Position numbers and translations under genes: made by a program. This document shows positions 43,055 to 43,168 of a stretch of DNA of 43,168 nucleotides, piece by piece. The notes under the pieces are model-generated. The model did not search any database, was not told the origin of the DNA, and saw only the letters and a program-made list of their open reading frames with translations. Location of the stretch: NCBI GenBank assembly GCA_030645955.1, contig JAUSMR010000071.1, positions 1 through 43,168 on the forward strand. Direction: 5' to 3'. How positions within the stretch are numbered: the stretch's first letter is position 1; each line of letters begins with the position of its first letter. Source of the stretch: Gallionella sp. Its GTDB lineage: Bacteria; Pseudomonadota; Gammaproteobacteria; Burkholderiales; Gallionellaceae.

Positions 43055-43168
43055 GCAAGGAAGCGGCATCACCTGCAGGCAATCCGGCAACGCTGCTGTT
43101 TGTCGACGACGAAGCCAATATTCTGGCCGCATTGAAGCGCCTGTTCCGGCCGCTGGGCTACAACATCC
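43051..43168 (+). CDS. Response regulator, N-terminal fragment (receiver domain)
   Basis: The 39 visible residues start at 43051, overlapping the kinase stop by four bases. LLFVDDEANILAALKRLFRP is the receiver-domain opening with the acidic pair Asp19-Asp20. The phospho-acceptor Asp and the output domain lie beyond the window. It is probably the partner of the kinase; a c-di-GMP or HD-GYP output would be usual for this type but cannot be seen. Confidence 0.85.
   Translation, partial: MSKEAASPAGNPATLLFVDDEANILAALKRLFRPLGYNI

Noticed and set aside
1..43168. CRISPR arrays, rRNA or prophage structural genes
   Set aside because: No regularly spaced direct repeats, no rRNA segments and no capsid, tail or portal-type proteins were seen on either strand.

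Overview
The window looks like a chromosomal segment of a betaproteobacterium. The left part carries the order tig-clpP-clpX-lon-hupB-tRNA-ppiD (minus strand) converging on fabI, and the middle carries an operon sdhC-sdhD-sdhA-sdhB-sdhE-gltA-sucA-sucB. Both arrangements are typical of Betaproteobacteria. The protein sequences and the many palindromic intergenic repeats would suit a Gallionellaceae/Nitrosomonadales-type organism, but that placement is an inference from memory and not a search.

Layout: (1) 1-760 holds the end of a small winged-helix-like protein, a repeat-tailed membrane protein and a zinc-ribbon-like reading frame with no start codon. (2) 880-10282 is housekeeping: fabI, the periplasmic chaperone ppiD, tRNA-Asp and tRNA-Val, hupB, the lon and clpXP proteases, trigger factor and tRNA-Leu. 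(3) 10322-11422 is an acrylyl-CoA-reductase-type oxidoreductase carrying repeats inside its reading frame. (4) 11635-14547 is an AT-richer island: an ABC/SMC-type ATPase overlapping a DUF4435 (TOPRIM-type) gene, the gene pair of the PARIS anti-phage system (AriA/AriB), enclosed by two roughly 300-bp copies of one sequence in inverted orientation. (5) 14640-24534 is the TCA operon. It is interrupted by a REP-associated tyrosine transposase (RAYT) with its palindromes between sdhA and sdhB, and by a dispersed repeat between sdhD and sdhA. The expected lpd gene after sucB is absent here; the island sits at that spot. (6) 24665-28290 holds an unknown cytoplasmic protein, then a plus-strand set of hemerythrin, DUF2249, a 12-TM NnrS-like protein and SirB2, which suggests nitric oxide or redox stress handling. 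(7) 28498-31587 has a secreted PsiF-like protein and the complete AmmeMemoRadiSam module (MEMO1-like, AMMECR1-like, radical SAM). (8) 31601-38373 holds small mostly single genes: a hydrolase, hypoxanthine-DNA glycosylase, macro-domain protein, ceramidase-family membrane protein, PolX-PHP polymerase, CapA-type protein and a helix-hairpin-helix protein. Several of these suggest repair of damaged bases or nucleotides. (9) 38479-43168 carries a RimK-type ATP-grasp protein, then a GAF/multi-PAS histidine kinase overlapping the start of a response regulator that runs off the end.

The most notable candidate system is the PARIS-like pair inside its inverted-repeat frame. A second theme is how often short palindromic repeats have entered coding sequence without breaking it: the acuI insert and tail, the sucB inter-domain linker, the amrA N-terminus, both ends of the RAYT, and possibly the sdhE N-terminus. 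No CRISPR array, rRNA or prophage structural gene was seen. Coordinates and start choices come from reading the sequence; family names come from recognised motifs, not database searches.
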